Positions 53,006 to 60,552 of a stretch of 60,552 nucleotides of DNA are shown in pieces. Below the pieces are notes generated by a model. That model was given only the letters and a program-made list of their open reading frames with translations, ran no database searches and was not told the origin of the DNA. Within the stretch, counting starts at the first letter, position 1. Each line of letters opens with the position of its first letter. Where the stretch lies: the NCBI RefSeq assembly GCF_900187945.1, contig NZ_FYEH01000019.1:1-60552 (forward strand), read 5' to 3'. The DNA is from Arboricoccus pini (GTDB lineage Bacteria > Pseudomonadota > Alphaproteobacteria > Geminicoccales > Geminicoccaceae). A program made the translations under genes and the position numbers.

Positions 53006-54010
53006 ATGTCAATGAATAGACGCAGTCTTTTGCTGACCGCCGGCATCGGAACGTTGGCGCTGACCAAGGGCGCCGCTTTGGCACAGGCAACTGAGGTGCC
53101 GCAAATAGCGATCGTCGCCAAGATCGGCGGCATCCCCTGGTTCAACGCGATGGATGCTGGGATCAAGAAGCAGGCGGAGGCCCTGAAGGTCGATGCCTGG
53201 ATGGTCGGGCCGACCCAGGCGGATGCCGCTCAGCAGGTCCGCGCCGTGGAAGACCTGATCGCGCGTAAGGTGAACGTCATCGGCGTGGTGCCGAACGACG
53301 CCGCGGCCCTGGAGCCGGTCCTGGCCCGCGCCAAGGCGGCGGGCATCAAGGTCCTCACCCACGAGAGCCCGGACCAGAAGGCGAATGACTGGGATCTCGA
53401 GCTGACGACGGTCGCGGCCTATGGCGAGGCGCATATGGACCTGCTCGCCAAGGAGATGGGCGAGGAGGGCAAGTATATCGTCTATGTGGGGTCGCTCACA
53501 GTGCCGCTGCACAATGCCTGGGCCGATGCCGCCATCAGCTACCAAAAGACGAAATATCCCAAGATGGAGATGTTGGGCGACCGGTTCGGCGTGGCCGAGA
53601 GCCTGGACGACTCCTTCCGCACGACGCAAGACCAGCTTCGCGCCCACCCTGACATCAAGGGCATCTTGACCTTCGGCTCGCAAGGTCCGATCGGCGCCGG
53701 CAAAGCGCTGGACGATCGCGGCAAGGCGAAGTCCGTGGCACTCGTTGGCGGCTACTCGCCCGGTCAGGGGCAAAAATACGTCAAGCAGGGCATCATCAGG
53801 GGCGGGTTTATCTGGAATCCGATGACCGCTGGCGAATGCCTGGTCCAGGTGGCCAAGATGCTGGCGGAGGGCAAGGAGCCTGCCGACGGCATGGAACTGG
53901 TCGAGGTCGGTGCGGTCAAAGTCGACAAGGCCAAGCGGCTGATCCAGGCACAAAAGCTGGAATCGCTGGACAAGGCCAACATCGACCGGCTCGTAGCGCT
54001 CGGCCTCTGA
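53006..54010 (+). CDS. Sugar ABC transporter substrate-binding protein (RhaS/AI-2 type)
   Basis: Periplasmic binding protein of 334 residues. The signal peptide is MSMNRRSLLLTAGIGTLALT... with cleavage near ALA-QA (about 27). The mature part (IAIVAKIGGIPWFNAMDAGI, VNVIGVVPNDAAALEPVLAR, GILTFGSQGPIGAGKAL) resembles the rhamnose/autoinducer-2 class of sugar-binding proteins. It is the first gene of a seven-gene operon with ATPase, two permeases and three catabolic enzymes. The ligand is probably a pentose, deoxyhexose or ketose. Confidence 0.88.
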   Translation: MSMNRRSLLLTAGIGTLALTKGAALAQATEVPQIAIVAKIGGIPWFNAMDAGIKKQAEALKVDAWMVGPTQADAAQQVRAVEDLIARKVNVIGVVPNDAAALEPVLARAKAAGIKVLTHESPDQKANDWDLELTTVAAYGEAHMDLLAKEMGEEGKYIVYVGSLTVPLHNAWADAAISYQKTKYPKMEMLGDRFGVAESLDDSFRTTQDQLRAHPDIKGILTFGSQGPIGAGKALDDRGKAKSVALVGGYSPGQGQKYVKQGIIRGGFIWNPMTAGECLVQVAKMLAEGKEPADGMELVEVGAVKVDKAKRLIQAQKLESLDKANIDRLVALGL

Positions 54011-54012
54011 CG

Positions 54013-55512
54013 ATGCCGGCGGCATCGACGCCCTATCTCCGCCTGGCCGGCATCAGCAAGAGCTTTGGCGGCGTCAAGGCGCTCTCGGACATCGACTGGG
54101 ACGTACGCCCAGGCGAGATCCATTGCCTCGTGGGCGAGAATGGGTGCGGCAAGTCGACCTTGATCAAGACTGTGGCGGGAGTGCATGCCCCCGACCCGGG
54201 CGGCGTCGTCCTGATCGACGGCGAACCCGTCCTGCCCCTCAATCCCGCCAAGGCAAGAGCACTGGGTGTGCAGGTCATCTTTCAGGACCTGGCCCTCTTT
54301 CCCAACCTGTCGGTCGCCGAGAACATTGCGATCGAGCGACATCTTAACCGGCCGGCGGTGCCGGTCAGTCAAGCCCGCATGCGCGCATTGGCGCTAGCCA
54401 CCTTGCAGCGGCTGGATTTTCCGCTTGATCCAGATAAGGCGCTTTCCGAGCTTTCGGTCTCCGAGCGCCAGATCGTCGCCATCTGCCGGGGTCTGGCCGC
54501 CAAGGCCCGGCTTATCTTCATGGACGAGCCCACGGCCTCCCTGACCCGCGCCGAGGTCCGTCGTCTCCTCTCGATCGTGCAAAAGCTGAAGGCGGACGGC
54601 ATCGCCGTCGTCTTCGTCTCGCATCGCCTGGAGGAAGTGGTCGAGATCGCCGAGCGCGTTACCGTCTTTCGCGATGGCCGCAAGGTTGGCACCTGGCCGG
54701 CGGCCGAGGTCGACCAGGCCAGGATCATCAGCCTGATGACGGGCATGGACATTTTCCATGGCGTCGTGGCGCGCGACATGACGAAGGCGCCACCGCTGCT
54801 CGAGGTGGAGGGCCTCTCGCGGGCCGGCGAGTATCGCGACATCAACCTGACGATCCGCGCGGGCGAGGTCGTGGGCCTGACGGGTCTCCTGGGTGCCGGT
54901 CGGACCGAGCTCGCCCTCTCGCTTTTTGGCATGACGCGGCCGGATAGCGGGCGCATCAAGCTGGACGGCCAGGTGTTGAACCTCACCTCCAACCGGGCAG
55001 CGCTCAAGGCCGGCATCGCCTATGTCTCCGAGGACCGGCTGAGCCTGGGTCTCGTGCTGCGCCAGTCGATCGCCGCCAACGCCGTCCTGGCTGTCATCGA
55101 CCGGATGAAGAATGGCCTGGGCCTGGTCGGGGAAGGCCGGCGACGCGCCTTGGCCGACGATTGGGTCAAGCGGCTGGCGATCAAGATCCCCGGGCTGGAC
55201 AAGCCCGTCCAGACCCTCTCAGGCGGCAATCAGCAGCGCGTCGTCCTGGCCAAGTGGCTGGCCGCGAAGCCCCGATTATTGATCCTGGATAGCCCCACTG
55301 TCGGCGTCGACATCAAGAATAAGAAAGGCATCTACGACATCGTGGCCGCCCTCGCCAGGGAAGGTGTCGGGATCTTGCTGATCTCGGACGAGGTCATCGA
55401 GACCTTCGCCACCTGCGATCGGGTGCTCCACATGCGCCAGGGACGGATCGTCGGCGAGGCCGTGCCGGGTCAGGTGTCGGAGCAGGCCCTGGAGGCCGAG
55501 ATCTATGCATGA
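54013..55512 (+). CDS. Sugar ABC transporter double ATP-binding protein
   Basis: Protein of 499 residues with two fused ATPase domains. First domain: Walker A GENGCGKST (41-49), signature LSVSERQ (147-153), Walker B with DEPTASL (171-177), all consistent with activity. Second domain: Walker A region GLLGAGRTEL lacks the Lys, the signature is LSGGNQQR, and Walker B reads LLILDSPTVGVD, with Ser in place of the catalytic Glu. One site is therefore probably non-hydrolytic. It starts 2 bases after the binding-protein gene and overlaps the next permease by 8 bases. Confidence 0.92.
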   Translation: MPAASTPYLRLAGISKSFGGVKALSDIDWDVRPGEIHCLVGENGCGKSTLIKTVAGVHAPDPGGVVLIDGEPVLPLNPAKARALGVQVIFQDLALFPNLSVAENIAIERHLNRPAVPVSQARMRALALATLQRLDFPLDPDKALSELSVSERQIVAICRGLAAKARLIFMDEPTASLTRAEVRRLLSIVQKLKADGIAVVFVSHRLEEVVEIAERVTVFRDGRKVGTWPAAEVDQARIISLMTGMDIFHGVVARDMTKAPPLLEVEGLSRAGEYRDINLTIRAGEVVGLTGLLGAGRTELALSLFGMTRPDSGRIKLDGQVLNLTSNRAALKAGIAYVSEDRLSLGLVLRQSIAANAVLAVIDRMKNGLGLVGEGRRRALADDWVKRLAIKIPGLDKPVQTLSGGNQQRVVLAKWLAAKPRLLILDSPTVGVDIKNKKGIYDIVAALAREGVGILLISDEVIETFATCDRVLHMRQGRIVGEAVPGQVSEQALEAEIYA

Positions 55513-56521
55513 ACAATCGACCTTTCTGAGCCGGCTGCAGCGCCGACCGGAGGCCTGGCTGCTTGCCGTCATCCTCCTGGCCGGGCTGGCGCTCAGCCTT
55601 GCCAGCCCTACCTTCCTGACGTTGCCCAATATTGTCGATCTCTTGGAGAGCTATGCCGTCCAGGCGATCATGGCGCTTGGCCTCTTCGTCGTCCTGGTCT
55701 CGGGCGGCATCGACATCTCCTTTGCCGCCACCGCCTCGGTGGCCCAGTACGTGGCGGCCGCCATGGCCGCCTATGCGGGCCTGCCGCCGCTCGTCTGCAT
55801 CGGTGCCGGCCTTCTGATCGGCGTGGCGCTGGGTCTCCTTAACGCCGCCCTCATCCACTATGTGCGCATCACCTCGATCATCGCCACGATAGCGACGATG
55901 AGCGTCTATTTCTCCTTCCTCATGTATGTCACCGGCGGCCGCTCGATCTACAACCTGCCCGACTGGTGGACGGACCGGATCACCTTCTACGAGACCGAGA
56001 CCACCTCGGGCGATCTCGTCCGCATCACCCTGCCGATCGTGGCGCTTTTGGTGGCGGCATTGCTTACCTGGCTGCTCATGACGCGCAGCAAGGTCGGCCG
56101 CCAGCTCTACGCCATGGGCGGCAACCCGGAGGCCGCAAGGCGCATCGGCATCAACATCGCCGGCATGCAGTTCTTCGCCTACGGCTTCCTGGGCTTCATG
56201 TCGGCCGCCGCCGGCCTCCTCCAGGCGCACCGCGTCGGCGAGAGCGTGCCCAATGCGCTTTATGGCAACGAGCTCGCCGTCCTCTCGGCGGCGGTCCTGG
56301 GGGGCGCCAGCCTGACGGGCGGCATCGGCACCGTGCCGGGGGTGCTCCTGGGCATCGTTCTTCTGGCCATGCTGCAAAACGGCCTGAATCTCCTTGGCGT
56401 CTCGTCCTACTTTTTCCAGATCGTCATCGGCCTCGTCATCCTGATCTCGACCTCGATCACGGTCTTGAGTGCGAGACAGCGCCGTCGCCGTCGTCCCATC
56501 GGGGAGGCCCTCAATGTCTGA
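55505..56521 (+). CDS. Sugar ABC transporter permease (first)
   Basis: Membrane subunit of 338 residues of the RbsC/RhaP family with about nine hydrophobic segments. VLVSGGIDISFAATASVAQY near residue 65 and MTRSKVGRQLYAMGGNPEAARRIGI (the ATPase-coupling loop) are clear. Its start overlaps the ATPase gene by 8 bases and its end overlaps the second permease by 8 bases. Confidence 0.92.
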   Translation: MHEQSTFLSRLQRRPEAWLLAVILLAGLALSLASPTFLTLPNIVDLLESYAVQAIMALGLFVVLVSGGIDISFAATASVAQYVAAAMAAYAGLPPLVCIGAGLLIGVALGLLNAALIHYVRITSIIATIATMSVYFSFLMYVTGGRSIYNLPDWWTDRITFYETETTSGDLVRITLPIVALLVAALLTWLLMTRSKVGRQLYAMGGNPEAARRIGINIAGMQFFAYGFLGFMSAAAGLLQAHRVGESVPNALYGNELAVLSAAVLGGASLTGGIGTVPGVLLGIVLLAMLQNGLNLLGVSSYFFQIVIGLVILISTSITVLSARQRRRRRPIGEALNV

Positions 56522-57596
56522 GCCCCTCCTGGGCGATGGCCCTGCCGCCGGTCACGGCCTGGGCTCCCTGACCGCGCGGCTCCAGGGCGGCCTGCCCATG
56601 AGCGAGATCGGCCTGCCCGTCCTGCTGCTGGCGCTGGTCCTGGGATTTGCCCTCTTCGTGCCGCAGTTCGCGACGCTCGGCACGTTCCAGTCCTTCATGT
56701 ACCAGATCGCCATGCTGGGGCTGCTCTCGCTGGCCATGGTCGTGCCGCTCATCTCGGGCGGTCTCAACCTCGCGATCATCGCCACCGCCAATCAGTCGGC
56801 GCTGTTGATGGCCTGGCTGATGAAGGCGCTCCTGCCTGCCAGTGCCGGCGGCCCGACGCTCCTTCTCGTCATCCTGGCGGCCCTGGTCGCGGGCCTGCTC
56901 CTTTGCCTCCTGATCGGTTTCCTGACCGGCGCCCTCATCGCCTATACCGGCGTCCACCCGATCCTGGTGACCCTGGGGACCAAGTCGCTTATCGACGGGA
57001 TCAGCATCTACCTCACCCGCGGCACCGTCATCTCGGGCATCCCGGACATCTTCGCCGCCACCGGCAACGCCACACTGTTGGGCATGCCCGTCGTCTTCCT
57101 CATCTTCATTCTGGCGGCCGTCGTCCTCGGCATCGTCCTCCAGGGCACGCCGTTCGGCCTCAAGGTGGCGATGATCGGCTCCAACATCGAGGCCACGCGC
57201 TACTCGGCGATCGACACGCGCCGCACGCTGGTTGGCGTCTATGTCACCTCGAGCGTCCTTTGCTTCGTTGCCTCCATCGTCATGCTGGCGGCCTTCAACT
57301 CCGCCAGTGCCGGCTATGCGCAATCCTATCTGCTGGTCACCATCCTGGCGGCCGTCCTGGGCGGCGTCGATCCGTTCGGCGGCTTTGGCAAGGTGGCCGG
57401 ATTGATGGTGGCCCTGGCGATCCTCCAGGTGATCTCCTCGGGCTTCAATCAATTGGGCCTCTCCAACTATCTCACCGTCGCCATCTGGGGCCTCATCCTG
57501 ATCGCCGTCGTCGCCGCGCAGACGATCCACCAGTCGGGCTGGCTGGTCCGCCGGCTGCGTTTCCGGGCCGCCCCTTCCCCCGCATCAAAACCATGA
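56514..57596 (+). CDS. Sugar ABC transporter permease (second)
   Basis: Membrane subunit of 360 residues of the same family, partner of the preceding permease. VVPLISGGLNLAIIATANQS near residue 85 and GTPFGLKVAMIGSNIEATRYSAI in the coupling loop identify it. ATG 56514 follows GGGAGG at a good distance. The end forms an ATGA overlap with the SIS-domain gene. Confidence 0.92.
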   Translation: MSEPLLGDGPAAGHGLGSLTARLQGGLPMSEIGLPVLLLALVLGFALFVPQFATLGTFQSFMYQIAMLGLLSLAMVVPLISGGLNLAIIATANQSALLMAWLMKALLPASAGGPTLLLVILAALVAGLLLCLLIGFLTGALIAYTGVHPILVTLGTKSLIDGISIYLTRGTVISGIPDIFAATGNATLLGMPVVFLIFILAAVVLGIVLQGTPFGLKVAMIGSNIEATRYSAIDTRRTLVGVYVTSSVLCFVASIVMLAAFNSASAGYAQSYLLVTILAAVLGGVDPFGGFGKVAGLMVALAILQVISSGFNQLGLSNYLTVAIWGLILIAVVAAQTIHQSGWLVRRLRFRAAPSPASKP

Positions 57597-58159
57597 GCCA
57601 TGCCATGACCGATCTCTACGCCCGCGCCTTGAGCGAGCTGCGAACCGTCTTCGAGCGCCTCGACGACAAGGCCGTCGACCATGGTGTCGAGCGCATCGCT
57701 GCCGCCCGCAAGGTCGTCGTCTATGGCGGCGGCCGCGAGGGGCTGCAGGTCAAGGGCCTGGCCATGCGCCTCTTCCACATGGGCCTCGATGTGGGCGTCG
57801 TCGGCGACATGACGGCACCCTATCTGGGCAAGGGCGATCTCTTCGTCGTCACCTGCGGCCCGGGCGAGATCTCGACCTCGGTGGCCCTCATGAACGTCGT
57901 CAAGGAAGCCGGCGCCGAGACGCTCGTCGTCACGGCGCAGCCCAGAGGCCGCGTACCCTCCATGGCTGATTCCGTCATCACCATCCCGGCCCAGACCATG
58001 GCCGACGACCAGGGCGACGCCGCGACCTCGGTTCTCCCCATGGGCTCGCTCTTCGAGGGCGCCCTCTTCATCCTCTTCGAGGTCATGATCCTGAAGCTCA
58101 TGGAGCGCCTGGGCGTCACCGCCGAGGCCATGCGCGCCAACCACACCAATCTCGAATAA
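57593..58159 (+). CDS. SIS-domain sugar-phosphate isomerase (6-phospho-3-hexuloisomerase-like)
   Basis: Protein of 188 residues consisting of a single SIS domain: RKVVVYGGGREGLQVKGLAM binds the sugar phosphate and LFVVTCGPGEISTSVALMNV is the second conserved block. The length and pattern fit 6-phospho-3-hexuloisomerase (HxlB), which converts a 3-keto to a 2-keto sugar phosphate. No hexulose-phosphate synthase gene is nearby, so it probably isomerises the sugar phosphate made in this operon. It is coupled to the permease by an ATGA overlap and is followed after 1 base by the kinase gene. Confidence 0.82.
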   Translation: MSHAMTDLYARALSELRTVFERLDDKAVDHGVERIAAARKVVVYGGGREGLQVKGLAMRLFHMGLDVGVVGDMTAPYLGKGDLFVVTCGPGEISTSVALMNVVKEAGAETLVVTAQPRGRVPSMADSVITIPAQTMADDQGDAATSVLPMGSLFEGALFILFEVMILKLMERLGVTAEAMRANHTNLE

Positions 58160-58160
58160 C

Positions 58161-59546
58161 ATGAGCCACGTCGCCGTTTTCGACATCGGCAAGACGAACG
58201 CCAAGCTCAGCGCCGTTGGTGCCGACGGCCAGCTCGCGCTGACGCTGGGCACCCCGAACCGGACCCGGCCGGGACCGCCCTACAGCCATCACGCGCTGGA
58301 CGAGATGGAGGCCTGGCTCTGCCAAAGCCTGGCGGAGCTGCACCGGCGGCATCCGATCGAGGCGATCGTCCTCTCCGGCCATGGTTCGGGCGGCGTCCTG
58401 GTCGACGCGGACGGCCCGACCATGCCGATGATCGACTACGAGACGACGACTCCGCCCGATGTCGATGCCCGCTACCAGGAGCTCGTGGGCTCCTTCGTCG
58501 AGCGCGGCAGCTCGATCATGCTGGGCGCGGCCCATCTCGCCCGCCAACTGCTCTGGCTGGAGACCGGCTGGCCGGAGCAGGTGGCCGGTGCGCGCTACTT
58601 CCTGCCCTTGCCGCAATATTGGGCCTGGCGGCTCTCCGGCGTGGCTGCCACCGAGGTCACCAGCCTCGCCGCCCAGTCGCATCTCTGGAACGTCACCGAG
58701 CGCCGCTTTGCCAGCATCGTCGGCGCGTGCGGCTGGACGCGGCTGATGCCGCCCTTGACGCCGGCCTGGACGACGCTCGGCCCCCTGACCGAGGAAATGG
58801 CAACCCGCATCGGCCTGCCGCACCGGACCCGCGTCCTTTGCGGCATCCACGACAGTTCCGCCAATCTCTATCGCTACCAGGCAGCCGGCCTCGCCGACAT
58901 GACGGTCGTCTCGACCGGCACCTGGCTCGTTGCCATCAATGACCGGCCGGACGTCACCGCCCTGGCCGAGCAGGCCGGCCTCTCCTGGAACAGCGACGTG
59001 CGAGGGCAGCCGCTGGCCGGCGTCCTGACCATGGCCGGCCGCGAATACGGGATCCTGACCGGCAACGCCCCGCCTGTCGCGCTCGAGCTCGGCGACGTCG
59101 CCGAGCTTGTCGCGGCCGGTACCATGGCGCTGCCCTCGTTCGGTGCGGATGACGGCTTTTTCCCCGGCAGCGCCGGCAAGGGCATGATCGCCGGTCCCGC
59201 GCCGACGACACCGGCCAGCCGCCAGGCGCTGGCCGTCCTGCACATGGCGCTCCTGACTGATACGGCGCTGAACCAGCTGCCGCCTACTGCCAAGATCATC
59301 CTGGATGGCAGCTTCGTGCGCGAGCCCCTCTTCCCGGCCCTGGTCGCTGCCCTGCGCCGGGAACCGGTTTTCGTCAGCGCCGACCGCTACGGCACCGCCA
59401 CGGGGGCAGCGCTCCTGGCCAGCCATGCCGGCCGCGTGGCGCCAGCACCAATCACCCTAGCTCGCGCCGAGCCCGCCTCGATCGCCGGGCTCGACATCTA
59501 TCACAAGACCTGGCGCGAACGCGTCGGAACAAGGAGTGGACGATGA
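58161..59546 (+). CDS. FGGY-family carbohydrate kinase
   Basis: Sugar kinase of 461 residues using ATP. VAVFDIGKTNAKLSAV is the N-terminal phosphate-binding motif, MPMIDYETTTP lies in the sugar-binding region, GIHDSSANLYRYQAAG carries the catalytic Asp of the family, and MTVVSTGTWLVAIN and ILDGSFVREPLF are late FGGY blocks. The pattern is closest to L-fuculokinase/rhamnulokinase-type kinases. Its stop overlaps the aldolase start by 4 bases, so the phosphorylated product is almost certainly the aldolase substrate. Confidence 0.9.
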   Translation: MSHVAVFDIGKTNAKLSAVGADGQLALTLGTPNRTRPGPPYSHHALDEMEAWLCQSLAELHRRHPIEAIVLSGHGSGGVLVDADGPTMPMIDYETTTPPDVDARYQELVGSFVERGSSIMLGAAHLARQLLWLETGWPEQVAGARYFLPLPQYWAWRLSGVAATEVTSLAAQSHLWNVTERRFASIVGACGWTRLMPPLTPAWTTLGPLTEEMATRIGLPHRTRVLCGIHDSSANLYRYQAAGLADMTVVSTGTWLVAINDRPDVTALAEQAGLSWNSDVRGQPLAGVLTMAGREYGILTGNAPPVALELGDVAELVAAGTMALPSFGADDGFFPGSAGKGMIAGPAPTTPASRQALAVLHMALLTDTALNQLPPTAKIILDGSFVREPLFPALVAALRREPVFVSADRYGTATGAALLASHAGRVAPAPITLARAEPASIAGLDIYHKTWRERVGTRSGR

Positions 59547-60235
59547 GCGACACCATGCAGCTCAGGCAGGAGATGGTCGAAACCTGCCGTAAGATGAACG
59601 CGTCCGGCATCAACCAGGGCACGTCCGGCAACCTCTCGGTGCGCAACGCCGAAGGCTTCCTCATCACGCCGACATCGCTGCCCTACGACCTGATGCAGCC
59701 GGAAGACCTCATCCAGATGAAGTTCAGCGGCGAATACGAGGGTGCGCGCCGCCCCTCCTCCGAATGGCGCTTCCATCGCGACATCCTGAAGGCCCGCCAG
59801 GATATCGACGTCGTGCTCCATTGCCACTCGGTCTACGCCACCACGCTGGCCTGCCACCACAAAACCATCCCGAGCTTCCACTACATGACGGGCGTGGCCG
59901 GCGGCACCACCATACGCTGCGCCAAATATGCCACCTTCGGCACCCAGGCCCTCTCCGACAACGCGCTCGAAGCCCTCCAGGATCGCCTGGCCTGCCTGCT
60001 CGGCCAACACGGCCAGATCTCACTCGGCAAGACCCTTTCATCCGCCCTCTGGCTCGCCATCGAGGTCGAGACCCTGGCAAGGCTCTACGTCCAGGCACTG
60101 ACCCTGGGCGAACCCCCTATCCTCTCCGACGAGGAAATGGGCCGCGTCCTCCAGCAGATGAAAAACATGAGCTACGGCCTGGCCCCCGACCTCGAGGGCG
60201 TCAACGACACCGCACGGGCGGCCAACGCCTCCTGA
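59543..60235 (+). CDS. fucA: Class II aldolase, L-fuculose-phosphate aldolase-like
   Basis: Zinc aldolase of 230 residues that splits a ketose 1-phosphate into dihydroxyacetone phosphate and an aldehyde. The catalytic Glu is in RPSSEWRFH, zinc ligands are in VVLHCHSVYAT (His-x-His) and LLGQHGQISLGKT (third His), and HYMTGVAGGTTIRCAKYATFG is the FucA-specific block. GGAG precedes the ATG, which overlaps the kinase stop. It is the last gene of the operon, and a short hairpin follows. Confidence 0.88.
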   Translation: MSDTMQLRQEMVETCRKMNASGINQGTSGNLSVRNAEGFLITPTSLPYDLMQPEDLIQMKFSGEYEGARRPSSEWRFHRDILKARQDIDVVLHCHSVYATTLACHHKTIPSFHYMTGVAGGTTIRCAKYATFGTQALSDNALEALQDRLACLLGQHGQISLGKTLSSALWLAIEVETLARLYVQALTLGEPPILSDEEMGRVLQQMKNMSYGLAPDLEGVNDTARAANAS

Positions 60236-60281
60236 ACTCGCCAATGCGTCACCCGAGCACGGCTAGGAGGGCCTTCGGCGA

Positions 60282-60303
60282 CCAGGGGCCGAAAGGCCCC
60301 TGG
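60282..60303. repeat. REP-like hairpin after the sugar operon
   Basis: CCAGGGGCC, loop GAAA, GGCCCCTGG: a perfect 9-base-pair stem with a GNRA-type loop, 47 bases after the aldolase stop. There is no T tract, so it may protect the 3' end of the mRNA or be a dispersed palindromic repeat rather than a terminator. Confidence 0.7.
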
Positions 60304-60388
60304 ACCCCATGGGGTTGGGGTGGGGCGGATAGCGGGCGGCGTATGAGACCGATTGTATAAAGACTATATTCCTTGTACAGTGGGCCCC

Positions 60389-60552
60389 ATGGACTGGACC
60401 GATCGCCTCGCCCCCAAGCCGCCACGGCGCCGCTACCCCTTCTGGGCCAGGCGCGACCGCAGGCGCACGGCCCAGGCCATGGCGGCCGGACGCAGTGCCG
60501 AGGAGATGGCGCTCGTCAACCGCGTTCCCGTCATGGAAGTCGAGAAGCTGCT
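60389..60552 (+). CDS. 5' end of an unidentified gene (partial)
   Basis: ATG 60389 opens a frame that runs off the right edge (54 complete codons). The product starts MDWTDRLAPKPPRRRYPFWA, is strongly basic (RRDRRRTAQAMAAGRSAEEM) and continues with ALVNRVPVMEVEKLL, which could be a small helix-turn-helix. The upstream 60340-60388 is AT-rich and could hold its promoter. I recognise no family. Confidence 0.5.
   Translation, partial: MDWTDRLAPKPPRRRYPFWARRDRRRTAQAMAAGRSAEEMALVNRVPVMEVEKL

Noticed and set aside
53006-60235. Interpreting the operon as an Lsr (autoinducer-2) system
   Set aside because: The binding protein class and FGGY kinase are similar, but there is no LsrF/LsrG-type gene; a FucA-type aldolase and SIS isomerase point to sugar catabolism.

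Overview
The window looks like chromosomal DNA of a high-GC alphaproteobacterium, most likely of the Hyphomicrobiales (Rhizobiales) type. The evidence is a type II glutamine synthetase gene (glnII) with a divergent gstI/DUF2735 gene, an MbfA-type ferritin/VIT1 gene behind an Irr-like iron box, a DUF1127 protein, an NrsF-type anti-sigma factor with a SigF-type ECF sigma factor, and many sugar ABC transporters of the rhizobial kind. This assignment is inferred from gene content only; there is no rRNA, tRNA, CRISPR array, phage or intact insertion sequence that I can recognise.

Layout. 1-2.0 kb: ECF sigma factor, NrsF anti-sigma factor and an MXKDX-repeat secreted protein. Both transcription units are preceded by an exact GTAAC(C/G)-N16-CGAA promoter. 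2.2-3.5 kb: Bcr/CflA drug exporter. 3.5-5.0 kb: decayed DNA with a broken AraC-family regulator. 5.0-6.8 kb: glnII and gstI, divergent, each with a sigma-54-like promoter. 7.5-12.0 kb: complete sugar ABC transporter (binding protein, double ATPase, two permeases). 12.1-16.7 kb: lipid A-type acyltransferase, dodecin, SDR, GNAT, dihydroorotase. 16.7-19.1 kb: phosphonate unit (phosphonate monoester hydrolase, translationally coupled to phosphonoacetaldehyde hydrolase). 19.4-24.8 kb: LysR with peroxiredoxin-like and SDR genes, ankyrin protein, YdcF protein, GcvA-like LysR, DUF1127. 24.8-30.7 kb: dihydroxyacetone kinase and the cyoABCD quinol oxidase operon. 31-40 kb: EamA transporter, phosphoketolase, YtcJ-like amidohydrolase, EF-hand lipoprotein, unknown lipoprotein, nitrilase-family hydrolase. 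39.9-41.5 kb: no recognisable gene. 41.5-44.6 kb: MbfA-like protein, prolyl aminopeptidase, cupin, VOC protein. 44.5-48.6 kb: a four-gene operon with both subunits of an N,N-dimethylformamidase-like enzyme, a Rieske-oxygenase-like protein without the normal iron ligands, and an unknown small protein. 48.8-50.4 kb: FNR/FixK-boxed alcohol dehydrogenase, a very strong hairpin, GFA protein. 51.7-60.2 kb: LacI regulator and a seven-gene sugar import and catabolism operon (ABC transporter, SIS isomerase, FGGY kinase, FucA-type aldolase). The window ends in the start of an unknown gene.

How the genes work together. The two ABC systems point to a sugar-scavenging lifestyle. The downstream system carries its own catabolic enzymes, which would phosphorylate a ketose and cleave it to dihydroxyacetone phosphate and an aldehyde. 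Phosphoketolase, dihydroxyacetone kinase and the FNR/FixK-boxed alcohol dehydrogenase would feed central carbon metabolism. The phosphonate pair, glnII/gstI and the amidase-like operon would supply phosphorus and nitrogen. The most unusual item is the amidase-like operon at 44.5-48.6 kb, because a dimethylformamidase-type iron amidohydrolase is translationally coupled to a stripped-down Rieske-like partner in which four clustered cysteines replace the 2-Cys/2-His pattern.
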